Source: Pseudomonas protegens (GTDB lineage Bacteria > Pseudomonadota > Gammaproteobacteria > Pseudomonadales > Pseudomonadaceae). Taken from it: a stretch of 64,000 bases of DNA. The position numbers and the translations under genes were made by a program. The notes under the pieces were generated by a model. The model was given only the letters and a program-made list of their open reading frames with translations. It was not told the origin of the DNA and searched no databases. Below, one piece after another: positions 41,845 through 49,814 of the stretch (the stretch's first letter is position 1; every line of letters starts with the position of its first letter). The stretch covers positions 4,285,001 to 4,349,000 of the forward strand of contig NZ_CP031396.1 in the NCBI RefSeq assembly GCF_003363755.1. Direction: 5' to 3'.

Positions 41845-43028
41845 CTGCCCCCCATGATTCTGTTGAGCCAGCCGGCCTTGGGCTTGGGCAGGCCTTCGGA
41901 GCGCTTGGCCAGGCGTTCGCCCAAGGTGCGAATGCTTTGGGTCAAGCTCTCCCGGGGGGCCATTTCAAACAGGGTGACTCCCTGGTTCTTGGCGTTCAGG
42001 CGCACCTCCGGGCTGTAGGCCAGCACCGCGATCACTTCCAGGCCGAAAGTCTTGCCCAGGGTTTCGGAATCCGGAGTGACGGCGCGCAGGTAGCGGTCCA
42101 CCAGCAAGCGGGCGTGCTCCAGTTTCATGCCCTTTTCGCGCCAGTGATTGAGGACCGCCAGGTTGCGCCGGCAGTCGAGGACATTCTGGTCGGTGCACCA
42201 GATCAGCTTGTCGCAATGACTGACGAAGGTCCGCAGAGCCTCGCTGTCGGGCTGGCCAACGAGGTTCACCACGATGTGCTGGAAGTGCTGGCGCAAGGCG
42301 CTGAGCAACATGTACAGCTCGGCTGCGCTGGTGTGTTCCAGGGGCTCGTCGTGACTGGCGTAGGCGAGGATGCGCAAGCCGGCTTCAGTGCTGGTGAAGG
42401 CGCTGTCGATCAGGGTGGTATCCAGGCGCCGCAGGTGGCGCAGGGCATCGCCGAAGTGGAACGAACTTTCCAGCCCCAGCAGTGCCAGGCTGTCGCCACG
42501 GGGCAGGCCGAGGTCCAGCAGCAGGGTTTGCTGGCCGCTCTTTTGCACCACCAGGGCCAGGTGCCCGGACAGGAGTGCGCCGTCGCTATCGGCTTGCACG
42601 CCGTAGAGCACGGTCAGGCCGCCCATCTGGGTGTTGGGCGTCACTGCCGGCAGGCGTTTGCTCAAACGTCTGACCAGACCGGCAACTTCGCTGGAACGCG
42701 AGCCGTACGCGACGAAGTCCCGGGCGCCGGCACGCATGGCGTTGAGGACCAACTGGTTGTCCATGCCATCGCCGAGGGCGACGATCGCCAGCATCGGCTT
42801 GGCTTCCAGGGCCCCTTCGATCAGTGCGGCCTGGGCCACCACATGCTCGCGGTCGAGGCCGACGAATACCAGGTTGGCGAAAGTCACGTCCACCAGCGCC
42901 AGCAACTCGTCGAGGCTGCCATCGGCCCCTACCACCTGGCCCAGGGGCGCCAGGGCGCCTTGCAGCCACTCAAGATCGGTGCTGTTGCGGGTGATGGCCA
43001 GGAACGTCTGGCTCATGTTCTGGCTCAT
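41841..43028 (-). CDS. tadZ: TadZ/CpaE-like localisation protein
   Basis: A 395-residue MinD/ParA-superfamily protein expected to localise the pilus machine at a pole. An N-terminal atypical receiver domain (about 5-125) precedes the ATPase-like domain. At the expected P-loop the sequence reads YGVQADSDGALLSGHLA (about 150-166), with neither lysine of the KGGxGK[T/S] motif, so nucleotide binding is probably altered or lost. LLLDLGLPRGD is the next conserved strand. Both ends overlap neighbours by ATGA. Confidence 0.88.
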   Translation of the reverse strand: MSQNMSQTFLAITRNSTDLEWLQGALAPLGQVVGADGSLDELLALVDVTFANLVFVGLDREHVVAQAALIEGALEAKPMLAIVALGDGMDNQLVLNAMRAGARDFVAYGSRSSEVAGLVRRLSKRLPAVTPNTQMGGLTVLYGVQADSDGALLSGHLALVVQKSGQQTLLLDLGLPRGDSLALLGLESSFHFGDALRHLRRLDTTLIDSAFTSTEAGLRILAYASHDEPLEHTSAAELYMLLSALRQHFQHIVVNLVGQPDSEALRTFVSHCDKLIWCTDQNVLDCRRNLAVLNHWREKGMKLEHARLLVDRYLRAVTPDSETLGKTFGLEVIAVLAYSPEVRLNAKNQGVTLFEMAPRESLTQSIRTLGERLAKRSEGLPKPKAGWLNRIMGGR

Positions 43029-44278
43029 TGCGATAGCCCGCTGCGCTTGTCGAAGTTGCCGTTCTCGAGGAAGAACATGCGATAGAAGTTCGGGTCGTAG
43101 CTGCGCAGGCGTTCACCGGGCAAGGCCGGCAGCTTGGCATCGGCGGCCAGGGGCTGGACCAAATGCGGAGTGACCACCATCAGCAGCTCGCGCTCTTCGC
43201 GATTGATCGTCGAGTCGCGGAAAAAGGCCCCCAGTACCGGGATGTCCCCCAACCCGGGAAACTTGTTCACCAGGGAACTGTTGCGGGTGCTGATCAGGCC
43301 GCTGATGACGAAGCTCTCGCCATCGGCCAGGGAGATGCTGGTGTCCGTGCGTCGTACGGTCAGCGCCGGTACCACGGTCCCGGCGATGGTCACGCCGTTG
43401 CTGTAGTCCAGCTCGCTGACCTCCGGGGCCACTTTCAGCGAAATGCGACCGCTGTCGACAATGGTGGGGGTCAGGGTCAGGCGGATACCGAATTCCTTGT
43501 ATTCGATGGTCACGCTGTTGCTAGCGGTGCTGGGCACCGGAATAGGGATTTCGCCACCGGCCAGGAAGCTTGCGCTCTGGCCGCTGAGGGCCACCAGGGA
43601 TGGCCGGGCCAGGGTGTAGGCGAAGCCGCTGCCTTCCAGGGCGTTGATCAGGGTCAGCACTCGGCCGTTGCCGAAGCCGATATTGAAGGTGCCGTTGTCC
43701 AGGGGGATGTTGGTCCGCCGACCACCGAAGGTCGGGGTGACGCTGCCGGCGGTGCCGGTGGTGACGGGAGCGGTGCCAGGGGAGCCGAACAGGAAGTTGT
43801 TTCCGCGGCCGAAGATCGAGGCACTGGCTTCCTTGAGCTTGGTGCGGCTGACCTCGACGAAGCGGATATCGGTCTGTACCTGGCTGGGCAGCAACGGATC
43901 ATCGCTGATTGGCAAGCCGCTGGCGGTCATGTCGGCAGTGGCCCGGCCGCGGACGAACACCATGCTCTGGCGTGGAGTGCTGGAGCAGGAGGTCCAGACC
44001 ATCAGGCTGGTGGCGCCGGGAGCCATGCCAGTGAGCAGAAAGGCCTTGTTGCCGTTGGCGTGGACATCGGCAACTTTTGGATCGCCTACTGCCAAGCGAG
44101 TGATGACCACCGGGGACTGCAGCTCCTGTTGCAAACCTTCGCCGACTTCCAGCACGGCCGGCAACGGCGCCAGGCTCGAGCAGCCCGACATTGGCGCGGC
44201 CATGGCCGGGTTCCAGAGCCATTGGCCCAGACTCAGCGTCAGCAGTGTGGTGAACAGCGGCATGGAACGACTGCGCAT
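43025..44278 (-). CDS. rcpA: RcpA outer-membrane secretin
   Basis: A 417-residue secretin forming the outer-membrane pore of the Flp pilus. A signal peptide (to about residue 26, ending AMA) precedes the N-terminal pilus domain (ITRLAVGDPKVADVHANGNKAFLLTGMAPGATSLMVW) and the secretin domain (ALSGQSASFLAGGEIPIPV, TVRRTDTSISLADGESFVISGLIS, FPGLGDIPVLGAFFRDS). The ATG at 44278 has AAGGA eight bases upstream, better placed than for the Met at 44287. The frame stays open upstream, but that part is not coding-like. Confidence 0.95.
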   Translation of the reverse strand: MRSRSMPLFTTLLTLSLGQWLWNPAMAAPMSGCSSLAPLPAVLEVGEGLQQELQSPVVITRLAVGDPKVADVHANGNKAFLLTGMAPGATSLMVWTSCSSTPRQSMVFVRGRATADMTASGLPISDDPLLPSQVQTDIRFVEVSRTKLKEASASIFGRGNNFLFGSPGTAPVTTGTAGSVTPTFGGRRTNIPLDNGTFNIGFGNGRVLTLINALEGSGFAYTLARPSLVALSGQSASFLAGGEIPIPVPSTASNSVTIEYKEFGIRLTLTPTIVDSGRISLKVAPEVSELDYSNGVTIAGTVVPALTVRRTDTSISLADGESFVISGLISTRNSSLVNKFPGLGDIPVLGAFFRDSTINREERELLMVVTPHLVQPLAADAKLPALPGERLRSYDPNFYRMFFLENGNFDKRSGLSQ

Positions 44279-44297
44279 GTCATGCATCCTTGCTCGA

Positions 44298-45233
44298 TCA
44301 GGGGGTTTGTTGAGAGACCTGGTTGCCCCGGATGACCTCCACCGCCGGGCTTGGTCCGCCACCTTGGGCGAGCGGGCTACGGGGAGCTTTGCCGAGGGCC
44401 AGTTGAGTGAACTGGAACAGGTTGCTGTTGGCTGCATCGAGGTGGCCGATGGCGTCCTCGTTGCCGGCCCAGTAGTGGGCCAGGCGCTGCTCCTCGCTGC
44501 TGCGCACGGCCAGTCGCAGCACGCCGACCTGGGTGGCGAGCATCAACCGGCTCAAGAGCTGCTCGGGTACGGCCAGAACCACCGTGCGGGCGGCGATCCG
44601 GCGCTGGTCCTGCTTGAGCTTCTCCTCGCGGGTCGCCGCTGGGGCGGCGGGCTGTCCGTCATTGGTCAGTCCCAGTTGCTCGCCCACTGCCAGTACCCGC
44701 ATAGCGGGCACGGCGATCTGTGCCGATTGCTGTGGATTGGTCGTGTCCTGACGCAGGAACAACAGCACGTCGACATAGTCCCCGGGGCTCAGTTGCCCGG
44801 CGGCGCCGATGACTTCATCCACCGCTACCGCCAGGGCTCGCTCATCGCTGCGAATCATTCGTGCCAGGGTGCCACCGGTCTCGAAGCTCTGGGCGTTGAG
44901 CCAGGTGCCGGCACTCAGTTGTCGCCAGGGCGTACGGCCCACCGCCTGATCAATGGCACTGAGGCTGCCGGCAGGTGCGGTGCGCAGTTTTTCCAGCGCC
45001 AGATCCGCGGCGGTGAGTGGAACGAAAGGTGGCACATCGCGCACCAGTACCACCACGGGTTGGCGGGTCTGGTCTTCGGCATTGCTGGTGACTTGTTCGA
45101 CGACACGGGGGGCCACCGGTTGAGCCGGTGGTGCCGGTTCGGGTTGACGGCTGAGGACCAGGCCCCAGTAACCGAAAAACACCGCTCCGAGCAGCAGTAG
45201 TCCAGCCAGACCCATGGTGACGCGACTGTTCAT
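44298..45233 (-). CDS. rcpC: RcpC/CpaB pilus assembly protein
   Basis: A 311-residue protein with a single N-terminal membrane anchor (MGLAGLLLLGAVFFGYWGLVLS), an SAF-like domain (VVVLVRDVPPFVPLTAADLALEKLR near 60), and the RcpC core ALAVAVDEVIGAAGQLSPGDYVDVLLFLR near 140. RcpC/CpaB is a periplasmic component that may interact with peptidoglycan and the secretin. It is the first gene of the minus-strand rcp-tad operon and diverges from flp across 329 bp. Confidence 0.93.
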   Translation of the reverse strand: MNSRVTMGLAGLLLLGAVFFGYWGLVLSRQPEPAPPAQPVAPRVVEQVTSNAEDQTRQPVVVLVRDVPPFVPLTAADLALEKLRTAPAGSLSAIDQAVGRTPWRQLSAGTWLNAQSFETGGTLARMIRSDERALAVAVDEVIGAAGQLSPGDYVDVLLFLRQDTTNPQQSAQIAVPAMRVLAVGEQLGLTNDGQPAAPAATREEKLKQDQRRIAARTVVLAVPEQLLSRLMLATQVGVLRLAVRSSEEQRLAHYWAGNEDAIGHLDAANSNLFQFTQLALGKAPRSPLAQGGGPSPAVEVIRGNQVSQQTP

Positions 45234-45562
45234 GAAGGCTCTCCCTATCCTGCTGCACCACCAGCCCGTGATTCCAAACGAGTTAATTTCGCAATCAGGC
45301 AGCTATGAACATGCAACTATTTCGCTATGTGAAGGTAGTAGAGCTAGGACGAAATGCCATTAAGTCGTCGAAAAATAGCTAACAAAAGTATGAGTTGATT
45401 CAACGGGGCGAGTTTTTTGGCGCCCACCATCCGATTAATACTTTGTGATTAATCAGTTCTTACAGTTGCTGGGCCGGGCTTTGTTGACAATGCTCAGGTG
45501 GCACCGGGGAATTTTGCCCAGTGCTGTTCCAGTGGCGCCGTCTGGCGCAAAGGAGAGCTAGG
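45234..45562. promoter_or_regulatory. Divergent rcpC-flp control region
   Basis: A 329-bp gene-free region, clearly AT-richer than the genes around it. It holds an inverted repeat GATTAAT-N8-ATTAATC at 45433-45454, a candidate regulator site, and a TTGACA at 45484-45489 followed about 19 bases later by GAATTT, a possible flp promoter. By analogy with P. aeruginosa, PprB is expected to act here; the site is not proven. Confidence 0.55.
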
Positions 45563-45769
45563 ATGATTCTTCAATATTTGTTGCTCAGGGCGCGCCTGTT
45601 TTTTGACCGCACCGAAGGCGCATCCGCGATCGAGTACGCGATTGTCGTAGCGATGGTGGCAGTGGTGGTCGTAGCGTTCGTGACCCCTCTGGGTGATCGT
45701 GTACTGGCCATCTTCAACAACATCCTGACCAGCCTTGGAGGCGACGCCGTCACCCGGCCTGACCCTTGA
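45563..45769 (+). CDS. flp: Flp type IVb major pilin
   Basis: A 68-residue prepilin. The leader MILQYLLLRARLFFDRTEG ends in the glycine expected before FppA cleavage. The mature protein begins ASAIEYAIVVAMVAVVVVAF, with Glu5-Tyr6 as in all Flp pilins and a hydrophobic assembly helix. The ATG at 45563 is preceded by AGGAG. It diverges from the rcpC operon. A strong hairpin lies about 75 nt beyond the stop. Confidence 0.95.
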   Translation: MILQYLLLRARLFFDRTEGASAIEYAIVVAMVAVVVVAFVTPLGDRVLAIFNNILTSLGGDAVTRPDP

Positions 45770-45842
45770 TCAGCGGAGTGGCCCAGGTGAGCAGCCGCTG
45801 GGCAGCGCTTTCGACAGACCTTCAAGCTACCCCCGGTTCCGT

Positions 45843-45876
45843 GCAGGCCTTCGGTTTTCCAGAACCGAAGGCCTGC
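45843..45876 (+). terminator. 14-bp hairpin downstream of flp
   Basis: A perfect 14-bp stem (GCAGGCCTTCGGTT / AACCGAAGGCCTGC) with loop TTCCAG. No T-run follows, so it may either terminate or protect the abundant flp message. It lies before the receiver gene at 45957. Confidence 0.6.
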
Positions 45877-45956
45877 TAGCGGTTGCGTCACGGGTGGCCT
45901 GATGTTCGATGGCTGCGTTCAACCACGGGCGTGACGCTCACTCCAGGGTACTGTCC

Positions 45957-46370
45957 ATGACCTTCCCTCAACCCACACGTCAGCAATTGCTGCTGGTGGA
46001 CGACGAAGAAGATGCGCTGATGGAACTCGCCGAGCTGCTGGAAGGCGAGGGTTTCTGCTGCTTTACCGCCACCTCGGTGAAATGTGCTCTGGAACACCTC
46101 ACCCAGCATCCAGATATTGCTTTGGTGATCACGGACCTGCGCATGCCGGAAGAGAGTGGCCTGTCGCTGATCAAGCGTCTGCGCGAGCACACCTCGCGCC
46201 AGCACTTGCCGGTGATCGTCATGTCGGGGCACGCCGACATGGATGACGTCAGTGACCTGTTGCGCCTGCAGGTCCTGGATCTGTTCCGCAAGCCGATCTA
46301 TTACGTGCGCCTGCTGGAAACCCTCAATAATCTGTTTCCCCAACCCCGGCTGCATGTCGTCGGTCCCTGA
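45957..46370 (+). CDS. Stand-alone receiver (CheY-like) protein
   Basis: A 137-residue single-domain response regulator: LLLVDDEEDALMELAELLEGEGF, phospho-acceptor in LVITDLRMPEESG, Ser/Thr in VIVMSGHAD, Lys in LFRKPIYYVRLLETL. There is no output domain. It lies 187 bp after flp on the same strand and is followed by a terminator shared with the converging tpsB gene. The partner kinase is not known; PprA or RetS-type kinases are candidates by neighbourhood only. An upstream in-frame start at 45909 is less likely. Confidence 0.88.
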   Translation: MTFPQPTRQQLLLVDDEEDALMELAELLEGEGFCCFTATSVKCALEHLTQHPDIALVITDLRMPEESGLSLIKRLREHTSRQHLPVIVMSGHADMDDVSDLLRLQVLDLFRKPIYYVRLLETLNNLFPQPRLHVVGP

Positions 46371-46385
46371 CCTTCAGGCTTGCTC

Positions 46386-46429
46386 GGTCTTTTTTTATCG
46401 GCAAAAAAAGACCTGCTGGGGAGCAGGTC
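46386..46429. terminator. Overlapping convergent terminators
   Basis: Minus strand: 8-bp stem GACCTGCT / AGCAGGTC (46410-46429, loop of four) followed by seven T (46403-46409), ending the tpsB transcript. Plus strand: an alternative hairpin pairs GGTCTTTTTTT (46386-46396) with AAAAAAAGACC (46403-46413). The two share bases, so each strand forms a different structure. Confidence 0.85.
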
Positions 46430-46445
46430 AAAATCACCCAACTGT

Positions 46446-48122
46446 TCAGAGTTGATAGCTGAAACTCAAGGTATAGCGCGGACGGCGGTTGTAGGTGTCC
46501 AGGGCTTCATCGGACATGGGCTTGGCGGCCTCCAGGGCGATGTTGTAATGCTTGGTGTCGCCGAAGCGCAGGCCCACAGCCGCCGATGACAGGTTGCTGC
46601 CCTTGACCGGCAACTGGTTGAACCAGGTCTTGGAGCGGTCCAGCACGACATAGGGTTGCAGTACCCGGACCCAGGGTCCCTCGCGACGAAAGCTGTAGTT
46701 CACCTCATAAGCCACGCCCCAACCCTTGTCACCGGTGGCCTGGTCATCGGGATAACCCCGCGCGAAGTTCTGTCCGCCAAAACTGGCCCGTTCACTGTCT
46801 GGCAGATTGTCGTCGCTCCAGTACAGGGCTGCGGAAAGCACCCCCTGCCAATTGTCGAAGAAACGGTCGCTCTGTACCCCCGCCACACGCAGGCGGAAGA
46901 AATCCAGATCGTAGAGTGCGTTGTTGGTCTTGGCTCCCATGCTGTCCAGGCCCTGGTAGAGACCGGCGCTGAGGATTCGCAGTTGGCGCGGATCGGATTT
47001 GCTCCAGTCGCTCTCCAGCGCCAGGGCGCGGATATCGGTTTTCTCTTCCAGGGTCAGGGGGGCGTTGTTCAGCCGATAGCGGGTCTTGTCGTTCACTGCA
47101 TACAGGCGTGTACCGGCGGTGAGCATCTCATTGGGCGAGGCGATGAAGGGGTGGCTGACGCCGATGGAGAAACGGTCGTTTGCGCGATGGGGCTCAAGCT
47201 CCAGGCCATTGCCCAATTGCACGTTGCTTCGCGGATCACTGCGGTAGCGCGCACCGTAGAGGCTCAACTGCGTGCCCTCGGAACCCAGCAACTGGCTGTA
47301 GTCCAGGCGGTAGTAGTGTTCCTTGTCCTTGCCCGGGGGAAACAGCCCGCTGAGGCTTAGCTGTTCGCCCCAGGCCGTTTGCGAGCTGCTGGTAATACCC
47401 ACCAGGGCCTGCAGACCGTTGCGATTGTCGTCGGTGCTGTTGAGGGTGGTGCTGATGGACTTGCGGCTGGCCACGGCGACCAATTGGGTCGCACCGTCGG
47501 TGGTTCCCGGTGGGGGCACCACCGCTTGCAGGGTCACGCCCGGTACCCGGCTCATCAGAGTGGTATAGCGCTCGAAGGTCTTGCGGGTCAGCGGGCGTTC
47601 GGCCTTTAGCTTGCTCACCAGCTTGTCCAGATAGGTGGACACCGGACCGATGTCGCCCTGCAGCTGGTAGTCCCTGATGTAGCCCTCCACCAGCACCACC
47701 CGCAGGACACCCTGGTTGAAGTTCTGCTGCGGCATGAAGGCGTAGGACAGCAGGTAGCCGTCGTTCTGGTAGCGTCGGGTGATCTCACGAGTGGCTTCGA
47801 TCAATTGAGCGAAGCTGGTTTCATGGCCGATCAATGGCTGGTAGATCGCCGCCAACTGCTCAAGAGGGTAGACCGTGCCACCCTCGATCTGGACCTGACG
47901 CACCGTAACCTTGGTGCCCATCATCAGCGGCTGCTGCCCTTGGGGGGCGACGGGTTGCTCAGGCATCTGCAACTGCGGTGTAGCCGGGCGGTAGGCGTCC
48001 ACCGGCAGGTTGGGTTGGGGCAGGTTGGTAATGCTGTCGTTACTGTTGAGAAAGCGGGGAAGGGAGTCGGCGTAAGCGGAGGTACAGCATCCAATCAACA
48101 ACAAACTGGCCAACGTGCGCAT
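46446..48122 (-). CDS. TpsB/ShlB-FhaC family outer-membrane transporter
   Basis: A 558-residue two-partner secretion translocator. Signal peptide (MRTLASLLLIGCCTSAYA), a Pro-rich periplasmic stretch, POTRA-type region (VTVRQVQIEGGTVYPLEQLAAIYQPLIG, then ITRRYQNDGYLLSYAFMPQQ), and a 16-strand-type beta-barrel with the conserved RGY-like motif FARGYPDDQ near the C-terminus, which ends in an aromatic-rich strand (YTLSFSYQL). The start at 48122 has GGAG six bases upstream. No TpsA exoprotein gene is adjacent; the upstream neighbour is a Gly-rich lipoprotein. Confidence 0.9.
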   Translation of the reverse strand: MRTLASLLLIGCCTSAYADSLPRFLNSNDSITNLPQPNLPVDAYRPATPQLQMPEQPVAPQGQQPLMMGTKVTVRQVQIEGGTVYPLEQLAAIYQPLIGHETSFAQLIEATREITRRYQNDGYLLSYAFMPQQNFNQGVLRVVLVEGYIRDYQLQGDIGPVSTYLDKLVSKLKAERPLTRKTFERYTTLMSRVPGVTLQAVVPPPGTTDGATQLVAVASRKSISTTLNSTDDNRNGLQALVGITSSSQTAWGEQLSLSGLFPPGKDKEHYYRLDYSQLLGSEGTQLSLYGARYRSDPRSNVQLGNGLELEPHRANDRFSIGVSHPFIASPNEMLTAGTRLYAVNDKTRYRLNNAPLTLEEKTDIRALALESDWSKSDPRQLRILSAGLYQGLDSMGAKTNNALYDLDFFRLRVAGVQSDRFFDNWQGVLSAALYWSDDNLPDSERASFGGQNFARGYPDDQATGDKGWGVAYEVNYSFRREGPWVRVLQPYVVLDRSKTWFNQLPVKGSNLSSAAVGLRFGDTKHYNIALEAAKPMSDEALDTYNRRPRYTLSFSYQL

Positions 48123-48228
48123 AGGACACTCCATGGTCAAGCCGCAGCGATGCTAAAAGTCCTCATTCCATGCACCGTTCAAGGTCTGAGCCCTGATCAG
48201 GTGCTGGAGGGTGATGCTCTGGATAAAC

Positions 48229-48261
48229 AAAAAGGCGAGAGATTCATCTGAACCTCTCGCC
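48229..48261 (-). terminator. Rho-independent terminator after the Gly-rich lipoprotein gene
   Basis: Read on the minus strand: GGCGAGAG, a G-U step, TTCA, short loop, TGAA, CTCTCGCC, then TTTTT. A strong terminator separating the lipoprotein gene from tpsB, which therefore probably has its own promoter in 48123-48228. Confidence 0.88.
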
Positions 48262-48314
48262 CTCAACCAAGCGTAGGCGCTGTAGGTGAGGCCGTCGAAT
48301 CGGCCAGGTGCAAA

Positions 48315-49814
48315 TTATTTCCTGCCGCCCAGGGCGCCGGTCAAACCACCCAGCGCACCACCCAGGCCACCGTTGAGACCTGCTCCTGCAGAAGCGCTGC
48401 CGTTGGCGCTGGCTCCGACGCCGAGCCCGGCCCCACCGAGCAGACCGCCGCCGGGGGCAGTGCCGCCGTTGACCAGACCGCCGACCGAGGCCACGGTGCT
48501 GCCCACTGCGCCGAGGGTGCCGCCCAGGGCGCCGCCGACCTGATTGCCGCCTATGCCACCGGCAACAGTGGTACCCACATTGCTCACAGCCCCGCCCGCT
48601 TGGCCCAGCAGACCGCTGACCGCGCCACCCAGGCCACTGGCTGCGCCCACTTGCTGGGTCAGGCCGGTGACGGAGCTGGTGACCGGATTCAACGCCGAAC
48701 CCAGGTTTACGCCGACACTGGCCAGGGGCGCGGTGACCACCAGGTTGGGAGTACCTGGGCCGCCCAGGGCTCCGCCCACCGAGGCGATCAGGCCGCCCAC
48801 CGCACCGGCGGCGGCACTCCCTGCGCTGACAGCGCCATTGGTGTTGCCGGTGTTGATGCCGTTGCCGAGATTGGCCACTGCACCGCCTACGACTTCCAGC
48901 ATGCCGGTGCCGCCCAGGCCAGTACCGCCACCGTTGCTGCCACCGCTTCCGGTGCCGCTCCCGGACTTGCCGACGTAGCCTCCTGCGCTGTTTACCGCGC
49001 CGCTGGCGTTGCTCAGGGCATTGCCCAACAGATCGGTCACAGGGTTGCCATCACCGGTATCGCTGACCTTCTCGCCGGTATCATCCACAGCATCGCTCAC
49101 GCCTTTGATCAGTCCCTTGACGGGGGCGCCCAGGCCGGTGGTGCTGCCCACCTTGTCGGTCAGGCCTTCTGCCATGCTCACTACCGGTACCAGTACCTTG
49201 TCACCCACGCCATCGGTCAGGGTGCCTACTGGGCCGCTACTGGTGACGGTACTCAAGGTGTTGCCCAGCATGGTCACCCGGGTGCCGACACCGCTGAGTA
49301 CCGGGGCCACCCTGGTCACCACGCCACCGACGACCGGAACGCTTTGGGTGGTTGTCGCCAGTTGCCCGCCAAGATCCTTGACTCCGGTGCCCACATCGCC
49401 GACCACGTTGCCGACGGTGGCCGTGGTCTTGCTCAGGGCCTTGGGATCGCTGCCCAGTTTGCCAAGGCCGTTGGTCAAGCCCTCACCAACGCTGTCCACC
49501 ACATTACCGGTAGTGTTGACGGCACTGCGGGCCAGGCCGCCGACCACTGGAACCGTTGCCAGAGAATCGCCCAGGGCGCTGATGCCGTCGCCGACACCGC
49601 TCACGGTAGAACCCACGCCGGACGCCACGTCGGCGGTCACCAGAGTGCTGGGCGTGCCACCGGTTCCGCCATCGGTGCCACCACCACCTGAGCTGGCAGG
49701 AGAACTGCTCGAGCCACTCTTATGACCACCACCGCCGCCGCTGCAGCCCGCCAGGCTGAGGGTCAGGATCATCGCCAGTGCTGTACACGCTTTCCATCCG
49801 AATTGAGTTTTCAT
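48315..49814 (-). CDS. Gly/Val/Ser-rich repetitive lipoprotein
   Basis: A 499-residue protein. The signal sequence ends in LSLAGC (Cys24), followed by a poly-Gly and Ser/Gly linker. The rest is low-complexity and quasi-periodic: short units such as VGGV, GVGD, GVGT, LGN, GGALGG repeated over about 450 residues, with hardly any aromatic residues or Cys. It may form an extended beta- or glycine-zipper surface layer. It is not a true collagen repeat (no sustained Gly-X-Y). A long AT-rich leader precedes it and a strong terminator follows. Secretion by the neighbouring TpsB is possible but unproven. Confidence 0.8.
   Translation of the reverse strand: MKTQFGWKACTALAMILTLSLAGCSGGGGGHKSGSSSSPASSGGGGTDGGTGGTPSTLVTADVASGVGSTVSGVGDGISALGDSLATVPVVGGLARSAVNTTGNVVDSVGEGLTNGLGKLGSDPKALSKTTATVGNVVGDVGTGVKDLGGQLATTTQSVPVVGGVVTRVAPVLSGVGTRVTMLGNTLSTVTSSGPVGTLTDGVGDKVLVPVVSMAEGLTDKVGSTTGLGAPVKGLIKGVSDAVDDTGEKVSDTGDGNPVTDLLGNALSNASGAVNSAGGYVGKSGSGTGSGGSNGGGTGLGGTGMLEVVGGAVANLGNGINTGNTNGAVSAGSAAAGAVGGLIASVGGALGGPGTPNLVVTAPLASVGVNLGSALNPVTSSVTGLTQQVGAASGLGGAVSGLLGQAGGAVSNVGTTVAGGIGGNQVGGALGGTLGAVGSTVASVGGLVNGGTAPGGGLLGGAGLGVGASANGSASAGAGLNGGLGGALGGLTGALGGRK

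Noticed and set aside
48600..49691. Long plus-strand frames opposite the Gly-rich lipoprotein
   Set aside because: They are reverse readings of its repetitive codons; the minus-strand frame has a signal peptide, lipobox and terminator.
48315..49814. Collagen-like triple-helix protein
   Set aside because: Glycine is frequent, but the Gly-X-Y period is not maintained, so the collagen label was not used.
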